Source: Streptomyces sp. NBC_00683
GTDB taxonomy: Bacteria; Actinomycetota; Actinomycetes; Streptomycetales; Streptomycetaceae
Length of the DNA stretch: 64,000 bases
Assembly (NCBI RefSeq): GCF_036226745.1
Contig: NZ_CP109013.1
Span: forward strand, 4,712,001 to 4,776,000
Direction of reading: 5' to 3'
The position numbers were made by a program, and so were the translations under genes. The notes beneath the pieces were generated by a model that made no database searches, was not told the DNA's origin, and saw only the letters and a program-made list of their open reading frames with translations. Positions 16,273 through 25,417 of the stretch are shown here, one piece after another (position 1 is the first letter of the stretch; every line of letters starts with the position of its first letter).

Positions 16273-17562
16273 ATGAGCTCCCTCACCCTCCGGCAGGCCC
16301 TTCGCCGGCGCCGCTACCTCCTGGGCGGCCGGCCCTGGCGCGCGGCGCTCTACCTGCTGAGCAGCGTCCCGATCGGTGCGGCCCTCCTCGCGTCGGTCGT
16401 GCTGCTCGCCGTGGTGGGCAGCGCGCTGACCCTCGTACTCGTCGGCGTCCTGCTCCTGCTGATGCTGGCCCTCATCGGCATTCCGGTGGCCGCGGTGGAA
16501 CGGCGCAGGCTGCGGCTCATCGACCCCGTTCCCCTCGGCGATCCGCACCGGGCGCCCGCGCGCACCGGCCTGACGGCCTGGCTGCGCACCCGGCTCCGGG
16601 AGCAGGCCACCTGGCGGGAGTTCGGGTACGTGCTGCTGTTCGCCTTCGTGCTGTGGCCCCTGGAGGGGCTGGTGGTCGGCGCCGTACTGGCCGTCTGCGG
16701 CGGGCTGTTGGCGACGCCCGTCGTCATGGCCACCGTCACCGGCGGGGAGGAGGTGCGGGTCATGAAGCTCTGGCTGGCCGATTCGTACCCGCAGGCGTTC
16801 GCGCTGGCGCTCCTCGGGCTGGTGCTGCTGCCGCTGTTCGCCTACCCGCTGGGGTGGGCGGCCGCGGCGCGCGCCGCGCTGACCCGGACGCTGCTGTCCG
16901 CAGGGCCCGGCGGACTCGACAGCCGGCTGGAGGAGCTGGGGCGCTCCCGGATGCGGCTCGTCGACGCCTTCGAGGCGGAGCGCCGCCGGATCGAACGCGA
17001 TCTGCACGACGGCGCCCAGCAGCGGCTCGTCGCCCTCTCGATGACGCTCGGACTGGCCAGGCTCGAAGCTCCCGCCGAGCCGCTGGGCAGCCTGCTGGCC
17101 AAGGCGCACGAGGAGGCGGGGGTGGCCCTCGTGGAGATCAGGGAACTCATCCGGGGCATCCACCCCCAGGTGCTCACCGACCGGGGCCTGGCCGCCGCGG
17201 TCGAGGACATCGCCGACCGCTCGGCCGTGCCGGTCGATGTGGACTTCGGGATTCCGGGCAGGTTTCCGCAAGCGGTGGAGACCGCGGTGTACTTCGCGGT
17301 CTGCGAGGCACTGGCGAACGTCGCCAAGCACAGCGGGGCGAGCCGGGCGCAGGTGACGGGCCGGACCGACGGGGAACAGCTGACCGTCGAGGTCCGGGAC
17401 GACGGATCGGGCGGGGCCGGGACCGCGGGGGGCAGCGGCCTCCAGGGCGTGGCCGACCGCATCTCCGTGGTGGGCGGCCGACTGCTAATCTCCAGCCCGC
17501 CCGGCGGGCCGACAGTGTTCCGGCTGGACGTCCCCCGCTCCCCCGCCCACCTGGTCGAATGA
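16273..17562 (+). CDS. Sensor histidine kinase (NarL-partner type)
   Basis: 429-aa membrane kinase. The N-terminal sensor region has four hydrophobic segments (about 24-72 and 115-200), the short-loop type common beside ABC exporters. The HisKA_3 dimerisation box is ERRRIERDLHDGAQQRL with phospho-acceptor H245. The HATPase domain has the N box CEALANVAKHSGAS and G boxes DDGSGGAG and GSGLQGVADR. The ATG was chosen over far-upstream in-frame starts because the TACCGT box ends six bases before it and the upstream segment is antisense to the ABC gene. The response regulator follows after 7 bp. Confidence 0.93.
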   Translation: MSSLTLRQALRRRRYLLGGRPWRAALYLLSSVPIGAALLASVVLLAVVGSALTLVLVGVLLLLMLALIGIPVAAVERRRLRLIDPVPLGDPHRAPARTGLTAWLRTRLREQATWREFGYVLLFAFVLWPLEGLVVGAVLAVCGGLLATPVVMATVTGGEEVRVMKLWLADSYPQAFALALLGLVLLPLFAYPLGWAAAARAALTRTLLSAGPGGLDSRLEELGRSRMRLVDAFEAERRRIERDLHDGAQQRLVALSMTLGLARLEAPAEPLGSLLAKAHEEAGVALVEIRELIRGIHPQVLTDRGLAAAVEDIADRSAVPVDVDFGIPGRFPQAVETAVYFAVCEALANVAKHSGASRAQVTGRTDGEQLTVEVRDDGSGGAGTAGGSGLQGVADRISVVGGRLLISSPPGGPTVFRLDVPRSPAHLVE

Positions 17563-17569
17563 GGGTCTG

Positions 17570-18214
17570 ATGCTGCGTATCGTGCTGGCCGAGGACAGTG
17601 TGCTCCTGAGGGAGGGCCTCATCGGCCTGCTGGAGCGGTTCGGCCACCAGGTGGTGGCGGGTGCCGGCAGCGCCGACGAGCTCACCGAAGCGGTGACCGC
17701 GCACGCCCCGGACATCGTGGTGACGGATGTGCGGATGCCGCCGGGTTTCACGGACGAGGGGCTCCGAGCCGCGGTCGCCCTGCGCGAGGCCCGCCCGCAG
17801 CTGCCCGTCCTCGTCCTCAGCCAGTACGTCCAGCGGGCCTACGCCGAGGAGCTGCTCGACTCCTGCGACGGCCGGGGCGTGGGCTATCTGCTGAAGGAAC
17901 GCGTCGGGAACGTCGAGGAGTTCGTCGATGCCCTCCAGCGGGTCGCGGACGGTGGCACCGTCGTCGACCCGGAGGTGGTGCGGCAGTTGCTCAGGCACCG
18001 CCGTGACCCGCTGTCCAGGCTCACCGCGCGGGAGCAGGAGGTGCTGGCCCTGATGGCCGAGGGCCGGTCGAACGCCTCGGTCGCCGAGGCGCTGACCGTC
18101 AGCGAAGGCACGGTCAGCAAGCACTTCGGCTCGATCCTCACGAAGCTCGATCTCTCCCTGACGGACGCGACGAACCGCCGCGTGCTGGCCGTGCTGGCCT
18201 ATCTCCGGGGCTAG
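17570..18214 (+). CDS. Response regulator, NarL/FixJ family
   Basis: 214 aa. The receiver domain has acidic pair E8/D9, phospho-acceptor D53 (DIVVTDVRMPP), Ser/Thr at the LSQYVQ switch and Lys in LLKERVG. The C-terminal LuxR-type HTH is LTAREQEVLALMAEGRSNASVAEAL...VSKHFGSIL. It pairs with the kinase just upstream. By context it likely controls the divergent FtsX-type ABC exporter and its own operon. Confidence 0.95.
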   Translation: MLRIVLAEDSVLLREGLIGLLERFGHQVVAGAGSADELTEAVTAHAPDIVVTDVRMPPGFTDEGLRAAVALREARPQLPVLVLSQYVQRAYAEELLDSCDGRGVGYLLKERVGNVEEFVDALQRVADGGTVVDPEVVRQLLRHRRDPLSRLTAREQEVLALMAEGRSNASVAEALTVSEGTVSKHFGSILTKLDLSLTDATNRRVLAVLAYLRG

Positions 18215-18247
18215 TTCGGATCAGGCCGGGCTCGCGGCGAGATCCCG

Positions 18248-18928
18248 TCAGCCCGCGAGCGCAGAGACCAGATCCGCCGCCTCGTCCAGCACCGCCGACT
18301 CCCGCGCGGAGAGCCGAGGATCCGCCGCTCGCCGTGCGGTGGCGCGGACCAGGGCGCAGGAGGGGACACCGCCGTCGTCCGCGAGCCGGGCCAGCATCGT
18401 CGCGAGCAGGACCCGGACGCGCTCACCGGCGGCGAACGACGGGTCGAGCGACACCTGGGCCAGGATCAGCGAGGACATCGCCCGGTCCAGGGCGGGCGGT
18501 CCCTCGCCGGCCGTGCTCCAGTCGATCACCACGGCGCCCTGCGGAGTCAGCATCACGTTCTCCGGATGCAGATCCAGGTGGAGGATCCGGTCCTCGGGAT
18601 CCTGGGAGAGCCGGGGCGGGATCGCGTGCAGGTCCCGCAGCAGCCGTGCCAGCAGCTCGCCCCCCTCGGCCTCGGTGAGCGTGCCCGCCAGAAGTGCCTC
18701 GGCCATGGTCGGCCCGGTCAGCCGCTGCATCACCAGGTCCGTGGGCAGTGCCGTCCCGGACGGCGGGCCGATGCGCGGGACGGGGAACCCGGAAGCCGAG
18801 AGGTACGACATCACGGCCAGCTCCGCGGTGGCGTCGGCGCCGTCGCGGTAGCGGCGAAGGACCCAGGACTCGTCGAGTGCGTACACATCGGCGGTGCGTC
18901 CTGAGCCCAGAAGATGGCCTATGTGCAT
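18248..18928 (-). CDS. APH-type small-molecule phosphotransferase
   Basis: 226-aa kinase-fold protein of the aminoglycoside phosphotransferase/choline kinase superfamily. It has GSGRTADVYAL as the nucleotide-binding loop, Brenner motif HLDLHPENVML (catalytic Asp and Asn) and IDWSTAGEG as the metal-binding Asp segment. The substrate is unknown. It is shorter than true aminoglycoside resistance kinases, so resistance should not be assumed. A TAGGTT box ends six bases before the ATG. Confidence 0.85.
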   Translation of the reverse strand: MHIGHLLGSGRTADVYALDESWVLRRYRDGADATAELAVMSYLSASGFPVPRIGPPSGTALPTDLVMQRLTGPTMAEALLAGTLTEAEGGELLARLLRDLHAIPPRLSQDPEDRILHLDLHPENVMLTPQGAVVIDWSTAGEGPPALDRAMSSLILAQVSLDPSFAAGERVRVLLATMLARLADDGGVPSCALVRATARRAADPRLSARESAVLDEAADLVSALAG

Positions 18929-18934
18929 GGGGGA

Positions 18935-18940
18935 AACCTA
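18935..18940 (-). promoter_or_regulatory. -10 box TAGGTT, leaderless
   Basis: On the minus strand TAGGTT ends six bases before the ATG of the phosphotransferase. Confidence 0.5.
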
Positions 18941-18964
18941 CCCGGGCCGCCGCGCGAGGGGGAG

Positions 18965-20038
18965 TCACCAGCGCATACGGACATCCTCGGCCCAGCCGAG
19001 GAGCTGCGTCACGGCGATCTCGGTGCCGTCGTCGGTCCGGACCCGGCCGTTGTAGTGGCCGAAGCACTGGTCGGTGCGGTTGGCGATCAGTCCGACGTCC
19101 GTGTGGGTGGACCGGTTGTGGAACGGGGTGAACGTCAGGTCCACCTGGCCGGACGACGCCGTACGGACGGTCCAGGGGGAGAGGGGATCGGAGGCGGACC
19201 AGTGCCAGTCCAGCTCCTCGCCGATCTTGGTGAGCCGGCCGTCCACGCACAGGCCGTTCTCGGTGGAAACCGTCCCCGCCGTCCAGCGGCCGCCGAACTG
19301 GAGGCCCAGCGTGCGCCCGTCCGTACGGCCGGACGCGGCACCCCAGTTCCAGTCGACCGCGCGCGGCCAGCGGCCCCGGCCGTGGTCCAGGACGGCCCAG
19401 GTGTCGCTGTCGGCCGCGTTCTTCGTCCGGGACGCGCCGAACTCCAGGATCTCGGAGCCGATACGGACCCGGCCCGCGGCGGGGAGCGCGGTGTGCTTGG
19501 AGGTGTACTGGAAGCGCTGTTCGCTCCACGGCACGACGACGGAGAGCGATTCGTGCCCCGCCGGCCGCGAGACGAGGATGTCGACTTCCAGCGGCAGCCG
19601 GTCGCGGGTCAGGCAGCGGGCCCGCAGCCGGGTGCCGGCGTTCTCGTCGCGGATCTCGATCCGCACCTTGCCGCCGCTCGGCCGGGCGGGTCCGACGACC
19701 ACGTCCTCGGAGCCCGGCGCCCCCGCGACGGTGTCCGGCAGATGGACCCCACGGCCGGCGGGGACGATCGAGGAGCACTCGAACTCGCGGCCCCGGGGCC
19801 CGTACTCCAGCACGTAGACCGCGTTCAGCGCCAGGAAGTCGAGGTCGCTCACGGTCAGCGCCACCAGGTGGGTGGGCGTGGTCACGCACCAGTACTCCCA
19901 CCGCTTGGTCCGGCCCCAGCCGCGCAGATTGGCCCGGTGTAGCGGCTGCCTGGACCAGCCGACCGCTGCCGGATTCAGCTTGCCGTCGGGCAGGCAGAGG
20001 TCGACGGGCTCGGTGATCTCGTGCTCGTGCGTCGCCAT
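18965..20038 (-). CDS. DUF2804 family protein
   Basis: 357 aa, soluble, beta-rich, with no signal peptide. It has DUF2804 hallmarks: an N-terminal LCLPDGKLNPAAVGWSR, WGRTKRWEYWCV, a central WNWGAASG, and a C-terminal FGHYNGRV...LLGWAEDVRMRW. The biochemical role of the family is not established, and its lipocalin/lipid-binding-like layout is only suggestive. A TAGGCT box ends six bases before the ATG. Confidence 0.88.
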   Translation of the reverse strand: MATHEHEITEPVDLCLPDGKLNPAAVGWSRQPLHRANLRGWGRTKRWEYWCVTTPTHLVALTVSDLDFLALNAVYVLEYGPRGREFECSSIVPAGRGVHLPDTVAGAPGSEDVVVGPARPSGGKVRIEIRDENAGTRLRARCLTRDRLPLEVDILVSRPAGHESLSVVVPWSEQRFQYTSKHTALPAAGRVRIGSEILEFGASRTKNAADSDTWAVLDHGRGRWPRAVDWNWGAASGRTDGRTLGLQFGGRWTAGTVSTENGLCVDGRLTKIGEELDWHWSASDPLSPWTVRTASSGQVDLTFTPFHNRSTHTDVGLIANRTDQCFGHYNGRVRTDDGTEIAVTQLLGWAEDVRMRW

Positions 20039-20044
20039 GGGCGG

Positions 20045-20050
20045 AGCCTA
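20045..20050 (-). promoter_or_regulatory. -10 box TAGGCT, leaderless
   Basis: TAGGCT on the minus strand ends six bases before the DUF2804 gene ATG. Confidence 0.55.
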
Positions 20051-20236
20051 TAGCGGGCGCCGGACCGTACTCCGGTACGGCTCGGGGCGCGCTCGCGGGC
20101 ACCCCATAACGCGATGGGAGGGGGCGGACGGGATCTCCTCGGCAGACGTGTGACGCGGCTACGTTTCCGGCAGTTCCCCACCCCCACAGCGCCCTGCACC
20201 CGAGGGCTCGACATCCCTTACCCCAAGGAGAGTTAC

Positions 20237-21616
20237 GTGGAGAGAACCATGCTCCGCAGACGCGCACTCACCGCAGGTACCGCCGCCCTGGCGGTGGGCG
20301 CGCTCGCCCTCGCAGGCCTGACCGGTGTCGCATCGGCGGACCCGGCCGGCACCACCACCACCGTCCGGGCCGAGGCACCCGGCACCCTCCCGCCCGGGCT
20401 GATCAAGGCCCTGCAGCGGGACCTCGGCCTCGACGCCGGCGAGGCAGCCGCCCGGACCGGCAACGAGTACCGGGCGGCCACCATCGCCGCAGGGCTGGAG
20501 AAGTCCCTCGGCGCCAGCTTCGCCGGAGCCCGGGTGAGCGGTGACGGCGCGGCTCTCACCGTCGCCACCACCGACGCCTCCGAAGCCGCCCGGATCACCG
20601 GGGCCGGCGCCGACGCCGAAGTCGTCGGCCACAGCCTCGACCGCCTCGAAGCAGCCAAGGCCGCCCTCGACGAGGCGGCTCGGAACGCCACCCCCAAGGG
20701 TGTGCCTTCCTGGTACGTCGATGTGCGCACCAACCGGGTCGTCGTCAACGCGGCCGACACCTCCGCGGCGGACACCTTCCTCACCGCCGCGGGGGTCTCC
20801 CGTTCCGTGGTGAAGGTCAACCGGTCCGGCGAGCGGCCCCGTGCCCTCGCGGACCTGCGCGGCGGCGACGCGTACTACATGAACGGCTCGGGCCGCTGCT
20901 CCATAGGCTTCCCGGTGAAGCGCGGCACACAGAACGGTTTCGTCACCGCCGGGCACTGCGGCAGGGCCGGAACGACGACCAACGGCGTCAACCAGCAGGC
21001 CCAGGGCTCCTTCCAGGCCTCCACCTTCCCCGGCCGCGACTACGCCTGGGTCGCCACCAACGCCAACTGGACCCCGCGCGCCCTGGTCAACGGATACGGC
21101 CGGGGAGACGTGACCGTGGCCGGTTCCACCGAGATGCTCGAAGGCTCCTCGGTCTGCCGCTCCGGATCGACGACCGGCTGGCACTGCGGCACGATCCAGC
21201 AGCGCAACACCAGCGTCACCTATCCCGAGGGGACCATCTCCCCGGTGACCCGGACGAGTGTGTGCGCCGAACCCGGCGACTCCGGCGGCTCGTTCATCTC
21301 CGGCAGCCAGGCCCAGGGGGTCACGTCCGGCGGCTCCGGCAACTGCTCCTCGGGCGGCACGACGTACTTCCAGCCGGTCAACGCCGCGCTCCAGGTCTAC
21401 GGGCTGACCCTGATGACCAGCGGTACGCCGACGGACCCGCCCACCGACCCGACGGACCCGCCGACCGAGCCGGGCGGCACCTGGGCGGCAGGGACCACCT
21501 ACGCGGCCGGCGCCACGGTCACGTACGGCGGTGCCGGCTACCGCTGCCTGCAGGGCCACCAGGCCCAGGCGGGCTGGCAGCCGCCGAACGTGCCCGCGCT
21601 CTGGCAGCGCCTCTGA
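20237..21616 (+). CDS. Streptogrisin-type S1 protease with chitin-binding domain
   Basis: Secreted chymotrypsin-like protease, 460 aa, resembling Streptomyces griseus protease C in layout. It has a signal peptide (LRRRALTAGTAALAVGALALAGL...ASA) and a pro-region (about 45-205) of the alpha-lytic protease type. The mature protease has catalytic H240 (TAGHCG), D268 (GRDYAW) and S349 (GDSGGS) with cysteines for disulfides. A TDPPTDPTDPPTEP linker leads to a C-terminal CBM5/12 module (last 45 residues, TWAAGTTYAAGATVTYGGAGY to AGWQPP). The start is GTG with AAGGAGAG seven bases before it; an ATG four codons later is an alternative. The gene that follows carries the same linker and module. Confidence 0.95.
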   Translation: MERTMLRRRALTAGTAALAVGALALAGLTGVASADPAGTTTTVRAEAPGTLPPGLIKALQRDLGLDAGEAAARTGNEYRAATIAAGLEKSLGASFAGARVSGDGAALTVATTDASEAARITGAGADAEVVGHSLDRLEAAKAALDEAARNATPKGVPSWYVDVRTNRVVVNAADTSAADTFLTAAGVSRSVVKVNRSGERPRALADLRGGDAYYMNGSGRCSIGFPVKRGTQNGFVTAGHCGRAGTTTNGVNQQAQGSFQASTFPGRDYAWVATNANWTPRALVNGYGRGDVTVAGSTEMLEGSSVCRSGSTTGWHCGTIQQRNTSVTYPEGTISPVTRTSVCAEPGDSGGSFISGSQAQGVTSGGSGNCSSGGTTYFQPVNAALQVYGLTLMTSGTPTDPPTDPTDPPTEPGGTWAAGTTYAAGATVTYGGAGYRCLQGHQAQAGWQPPNVPALWQRL

Positions 21617-21703
21617 TCCGGCGCCACCACGCCCGTCCTCTCGCCCCCCCGATCCGCTTCCCCGTTCCGCTTCCCCGTTCAGAGGAACTCCGAGGAATCA
21701 GCC

Positions 21704-22540
21704 ATGACTCCAGAAGCCCCCGACGGCACCCCCGGCGACCGCCGGATCAGCCGCAAGAGCCTCCTGAAAGCGGCCGTTGCCGCGAGCGCGGCCCCACTGA
21801 TCGCGGGCGGCGGTGTCGCTCTCGCCCGTGACACCGGTTCCGCAGGGAGCCCCTTGGCCCCCACTCCCGCCTGCGACGACGGGGACGACCCGACCCCGCC
21901 GCAAATGGAGGGCCCGTACTTCAAGCCCGCCTCACCCCTGCGTACCGTCCTGGTGACACCGAGCACCCCGGGTACCCCGCTCACGGTGAGCGGTTACGTC
22001 TTCGGCCGGGCCTGCAGGCCGGTCGCCGGAGTGCTGCTCGACTTCTGGCAGGCCGACGCCAACGGGGCGTACGACATGCGGGGGTTCGCCTTCCGCGGCC
22101 ACCAGTTCACCGGTGCGGACGGCTCCTTCACGCTCACCACCGTGGTGGCGGGCCTGTATCCGGGGCGTACCCGGCACATCCACGTGAAGGCCCAGGCACC
22201 CGGCCGGCCCGTGCTGACCACCCAGCTGTACTTCCCCGGTGAGCCGCGCAACAGCACGGATCCCCTCTACGATCCGGCGCTGCTGATGAACGTCCGCACC
22301 GTCGGATCCGGGAGACAGGGCACGTTCGACTTCGTACTCGACGTCGACCAGCAGCCGGATCCGACCGATCCGCCGACGGACCCGCCGACCGGCTCCCCCG
22401 GTACGTGGGCGGTCGGGACCTCCTACCGTGCCGGGGACGGCGTCACGTACGACGGTGTGGCCTATCGCTGCCTCCAGGCACACTCGGCCATGGCCGGGTG
22501 GGAACCGCCGCGGGTCCCCGCGCTGTGGGAACGCGGGTAG
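21704..22540 (+). CDS. Secreted intradiol ring-cleavage dioxygenase with chitin-binding domain
   Basis: 278-aa Fe(III) intradiol dioxygenase exported by a Tat-like signal (RRISRKSLLKAAVAASAAP). The catalytic domain begins at MEGPYFKP. By alignment to catechol 1,2-dioxygenase the iron ligands are Y123 (NGAYDM), Y152 (GLYPGR), H158 and H160 (RHIHVK). A TDPPTDPPT linker leads to a C-terminal CBM5/12 module like that of the upstream protease. An extracellular Streptomyces dioxygenase with this layout (SACTE_2871 of strain SirexAA-E) has been described as cleaving catechols and binding chitin and lignin-like polymers, which is the best guess here. GAGGAA is the ribosome site. Confidence 0.93.
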   Translation: MTPEAPDGTPGDRRISRKSLLKAAVAASAAPLIAGGGVALARDTGSAGSPLAPTPACDDGDDPTPPQMEGPYFKPASPLRTVLVTPSTPGTPLTVSGYVFGRACRPVAGVLLDFWQADANGAYDMRGFAFRGHQFTGADGSFTLTTVVAGLYPGRTRHIHVKAQAPGRPVLTTQLYFPGEPRNSTDPLYDPALLMNVRTVGSGRQGTFDFVLDVDQQPDPTDPPTDPPTGSPGTWAVGTSYRAGDGVTYDGVAYRCLQAHSAMAGWEPPRVPALWERG

Positions 22541-22552
22541 ATACGCGGCAGA

Positions 22553-22580
22553 GGCCAGGACCGGGATCCCGGTCCTGGCC
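22553..22580. terminator. Perfect 28-bp palindromic bidirectional terminator
   Basis: Half-site GGCCAGGACCGGGA followed directly by its reverse complement, with no loop bases. It lies between the converging dioxygenase and polymerase genes and is followed by GGCTTT on the plus strand. Confidence 0.75.
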
Positions 22581-22630
22581 GTCCGGCTTTCCTGCACCGG
22601 GAACAGCCGGCGGCCCGGCAGGAACGGCCG

Positions 22631-24337
22631 CTACTTGGCGTCGGAGTACCGCTCGACGACAGCCGTCGTGAACGGGAACCGCACCGGCGTCTCACCGAAC
22701 GCGATCCGTCCGGCCAGTTCCCCCGCCGCCCGGATCGCGTCCACCACCCCGGGCGCCTCGTCGGCAGGGCAGTGCACGATCACCTCGTCGTGCTGGAAGA
22801 AGACCAGCTCGGCCCGCATGCGACCGGTGGCCAGCGTCTGCCGCAGCGCCGCCAGGAGCAGCAGCGCCCAGTCCGCGGCGCTGCCCTGGACGACGAAATT
22901 GCGCGTGAAGCGGCCACGGGCCCGGGTGTTGGACGACGCGTACCCCGGGACGAACCCGTACTCGCCGGAGCTCTCCCCGGCCGGCGGTTCCTCGCTCTCC
23001 TGCGGGATGCCCGCCTCCTCGTCCTCGCCGGCCCCCGCCGCCGGCGGGCTCGTCCGGCCCAGCCACGTACGGACGAGGCGGCCCTCCTCGCCCGCCTTCG
23101 CCGCGTCGTCGACGTAGGCGACGGCGTGCGGGAACCGTCGTCTCAGCGCCGCCAGGTTCTTGAGGCCGTCGCCGGAGGTCTGACCGTACACGGCGCTCAG
23201 CAGCGCGAGTTTGGCGTGCTCGCGGTCGCCCTGGAACGCCCGGTCGGACAGGGCCTTGTAGAGGTCGCCGTCGTGGCCGGCCACCTCCATCAGCCCCGGG
23301 TCGCGGGAGATCGCGGCCAGCACCCGCGGCTCCATCTGATCGGCGTCCGCCACGACCAGGCGCCAGCCCTCGTCGGCGACGACCGCCTGCCGTATCACCT
23401 TGGGGATCTGCAGCGCGCCGCCGCCGTTGGTCGTCCAGCGCCCGCTGACGGTGCCGCCCGGCTGGTACTCGGGGCGGAAGCGGCCCTCGCGGACCCAGTC
23501 CTGGAGCCAGCTCCAGCCGTGGGCCGTCCAGATGCGGTACAGCTTCTTGTACTGGATCAGCGGCTCGACCGCCGGGTGGTCCAGCTCCTCCAGCTCCCAG
23601 CGCCGGGTCGACTTCACCTTGATCCCGGCCTGCGCGAAGGCCTTCACCACATCGGCGGGAAGATCGGGGCGCACCCGTCTGCCGAACGCGGTCGACACCT
23701 CGTCCGCCAGCTCGGCCAGCCTGCGGGGCTCGCCGCCGCCCGCGTAGCGCTCGCCCAGCAGGCCGTTGAGCACCTCCCGGTGCACGTCGGCCCGCCAGGG
23801 GAGCCCGGACCTGTTCATCTCGGCGGCGACCAGCATGCCGGCCGACTCGGAGGCCGTGAGCAGTCGCATCCTGTCGGGATGCTCCGTCGCGTCGTGGCGG
23901 CGCAGCTGCTCCGCGTACACCTGGAGCAGCGCCTCGAACGGCACGTCCGTACCGGACTGCGGCTCGAAGAGGGAGGACTGGGAACCGGGCTCGGCGGAAC
24001 GGGCCGGCGGATCCGGCGGCACCGCGGCGTTCCGCAGCCGGGCCCAGGCGGCCGCGGCGGAGCGGGGCTCCCCGAGCCGCCCCTCGTGGCCGAGCAGGAG
24101 CAGCTCGGCACACTCCATGTCGTAGCAGCGCTCGACGCGCACGCCCGCCGCGAGCAGCCTCGGGTAGATCTCCGCGGTCGACCGCCAGACCCACCGGAAC
24201 ACGTCGGGGCGGGAGCGGACGGACTCGACGAGGTCGGGCTCGGAGACGACCGGTCCGGCGGGCAGGCCGTCGCGCCCCAGCGGCACCAGGAGTGCGGCGC
24301 CCGCCTCCGCGGTGGCCAGAGCCCAACGTTCGGTCAT
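22631..24337 (-). CDS. Family A DNA polymerase-like protein without 5'-nuclease domain
   Basis: 568 aa, corresponding to the Klenow part of PolA. Polymerase motif A is DADQMEPR (catalytic Asp and the Glu of DYSQIELR kept) and motif C is FQHDEVIVHC. Motif B is DREHAKLALLSAVYG, with R and K376 kept but Leu380 where E. coli Phe762 stands and Ser in place of the next Gly. An acidic insert (about 430-462) interrupts the region after the fingers helix. The N-terminal third resembles the exonuclease fold but lacks a clear DxE motif I, so proofreading is doubtful. It is probably an accessory or repair polymerase. This gene type is common in Streptomyces beside the ordinary polA. Confidence 0.88.
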   Translation of the reverse strand: MTERWALATAEAGAALLVPLGRDGLPAGPVVSEPDLVESVRSRPDVFRWVWRSTAEIYPRLLAAGVRVERCYDMECAELLLLGHEGRLGEPRSAAAAWARLRNAAVPPDPPARSAEPGSQSSLFEPQSGTDVPFEALLQVYAEQLRRHDATEHPDRMRLLTASESAGMLVAAEMNRSGLPWRADVHREVLNGLLGERYAGGGEPRRLAELADEVSTAFGRRVRPDLPADVVKAFAQAGIKVKSTRRWELEELDHPAVEPLIQYKKLYRIWTAHGWSWLQDWVREGRFRPEYQPGGTVSGRWTTNGGGALQIPKVIRQAVVADEGWRLVVADADQMEPRVLAAISRDPGLMEVAGHDGDLYKALSDRAFQGDREHAKLALLSAVYGQTSGDGLKNLAALRRRFPHAVAYVDDAAKAGEEGRLVRTWLGRTSPPAAGAGEDEEAGIPQESEEPPAGESSGEYGFVPGYASSNTRARGRFTRNFVVQGSAADWALLLLAALRQTLATGRMRAELVFFQHDEVIVHCPADEAPGVVDAIRAAGELAGRIAFGETPVRFPFTTAVVERYSDAK

Positions 24338-24480
24338 GGTCCGAGTCTGGCACCCGGCACTGACATCGACAGGGGTGCGGCGGGCCCGGCTCGCCGGGCG
24401 GGAGGGCGGGTCAGCCGCGAGTATCGGTGAGGGACGCGCCGCGTGTCCCGGCGTGCGGCGAAGTGCGGAGGAGACAGGTG

Positions 24481-25410
24481 ATGGAAGCGATCGTGTACGA
24501 GGAGTTCGGCGGCCCGGAGGTACTGCGCCTTGTCCGGACCGACGACGTCCACGCAGGACCCGGGCAGATCCGGGTGGCGGTCAGGGCCGCCGGGGTCAAC
24601 CCGGTCGACTACAAGATCCGCAACGGCTGGATGGAGGCGGCCTTCCCCACCCCGCTGCCCGCCACACCCGGCAGTGAGTTCGCCGGTGTCGTCGACGAGA
24701 CGGGTGAGGGGGTCACGAGGTTCTCGGTCGGCGACGAGGTCCTCGGCCGGAGCGCCACCGGCGCGTACGCCGCCCACGCCCTGGCCGACGCGGACGCCGT
24801 CGCGCCCAAGCCGGACGAGCTGGGCTGGGAGGAGGCCGCGGCCCTGCCGGTGGCGACGGCGACCGCCGCCCGGGTGCTGGACGAGCTCGCGGTGACCGAG
24901 GGCGACACCCTGCTGGTGCACGGAGCGGCCGGAGCGGTGGGTTCCGCCGGGGTCCAGCTGGCCGCGTCCCGGGGCGCCACGGTCATCGGGACGGCATCGC
25001 CGGCCAACCACGACTACCTGCGGGTGCTCGGCGCGATCCCTGTGGAGTACGGGGACGGGCTCGTGGAACGGGTCCGCGCGGTGGCGCCGCAGGGCGTGGA
25101 CGCGGTGTTCGACGCCGCGGGCAAGGGTGCGCTGGCCGCCTCGGTCGAGCTGCGCGGAGGCACGGCCGACCGGATCGTCACCATCGCCGACGCGGACGCG
25201 GCGAAGTACGGCGTGGCCTTCTCCGCGGGCGGTGGCGAACGTCAGGACGAGGCCGAACGCCTCGCGGAGTACGCGGCGCTGGCCGCGGTCGGCGAGCTGC
25301 GGATTCCGGTCGCGCAGACGTTCGCGCTCCGTGATGCGGCGAGGGCGCACGAGCTGAGCGAGGCGGGGCACGTACGCGGAAAGCTCGTGCTGCTCCCCGG
25401 GGCGCACTGA
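24481..25410 (+). CDS. Zinc-independent NADP-dependent quinone oxidoreductase (MDR family)
   Basis: 309-aa medium-chain reductase like quinone oxidoreductase or ZTA1. The N-terminal GroES-like part includes AAGVNPVDYKIRNG and PGSEFAGVV. The Rossmann part has VHGAAGAVGSAGVQLA for NADPH. No structural or catalytic zinc cysteines are present, so it is of the zinc-free quinone/enone reductase type. GGAGGAGACAG precedes the ATG chosen, and an upstream in-frame start would add 18 residues lacking homology. Confidence 0.9.
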   Translation: MEAIVYEEFGGPEVLRLVRTDDVHAGPGQIRVAVRAAGVNPVDYKIRNGWMEAAFPTPLPATPGSEFAGVVDETGEGVTRFSVGDEVLGRSATGAYAAHALADADAVAPKPDELGWEEAAALPVATATAARVLDELAVTEGDTLLVHGAAGAVGSAGVQLAASRGATVIGTASPANHDYLRVLGAIPVEYGDGLVERVRAVAPQGVDAVFDAAGKGALAASVELRGGTADRIVTIADADAAKYGVAFSAGGGERQDEAERLAEYAALAAVGELRIPVAQTFALRDAARAHELSEAGHVRGKLVLLPGAH

Positions 25411-25417
25411 GAGGCAC

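Noticed and set aside
18248..18928. Aminoglycoside resistance gene
   Set aside because: It has the kinase-fold motifs but is shorter than known resistance kinases and is not in a resistance or mobile context, so only a general phosphotransferase is claimed.
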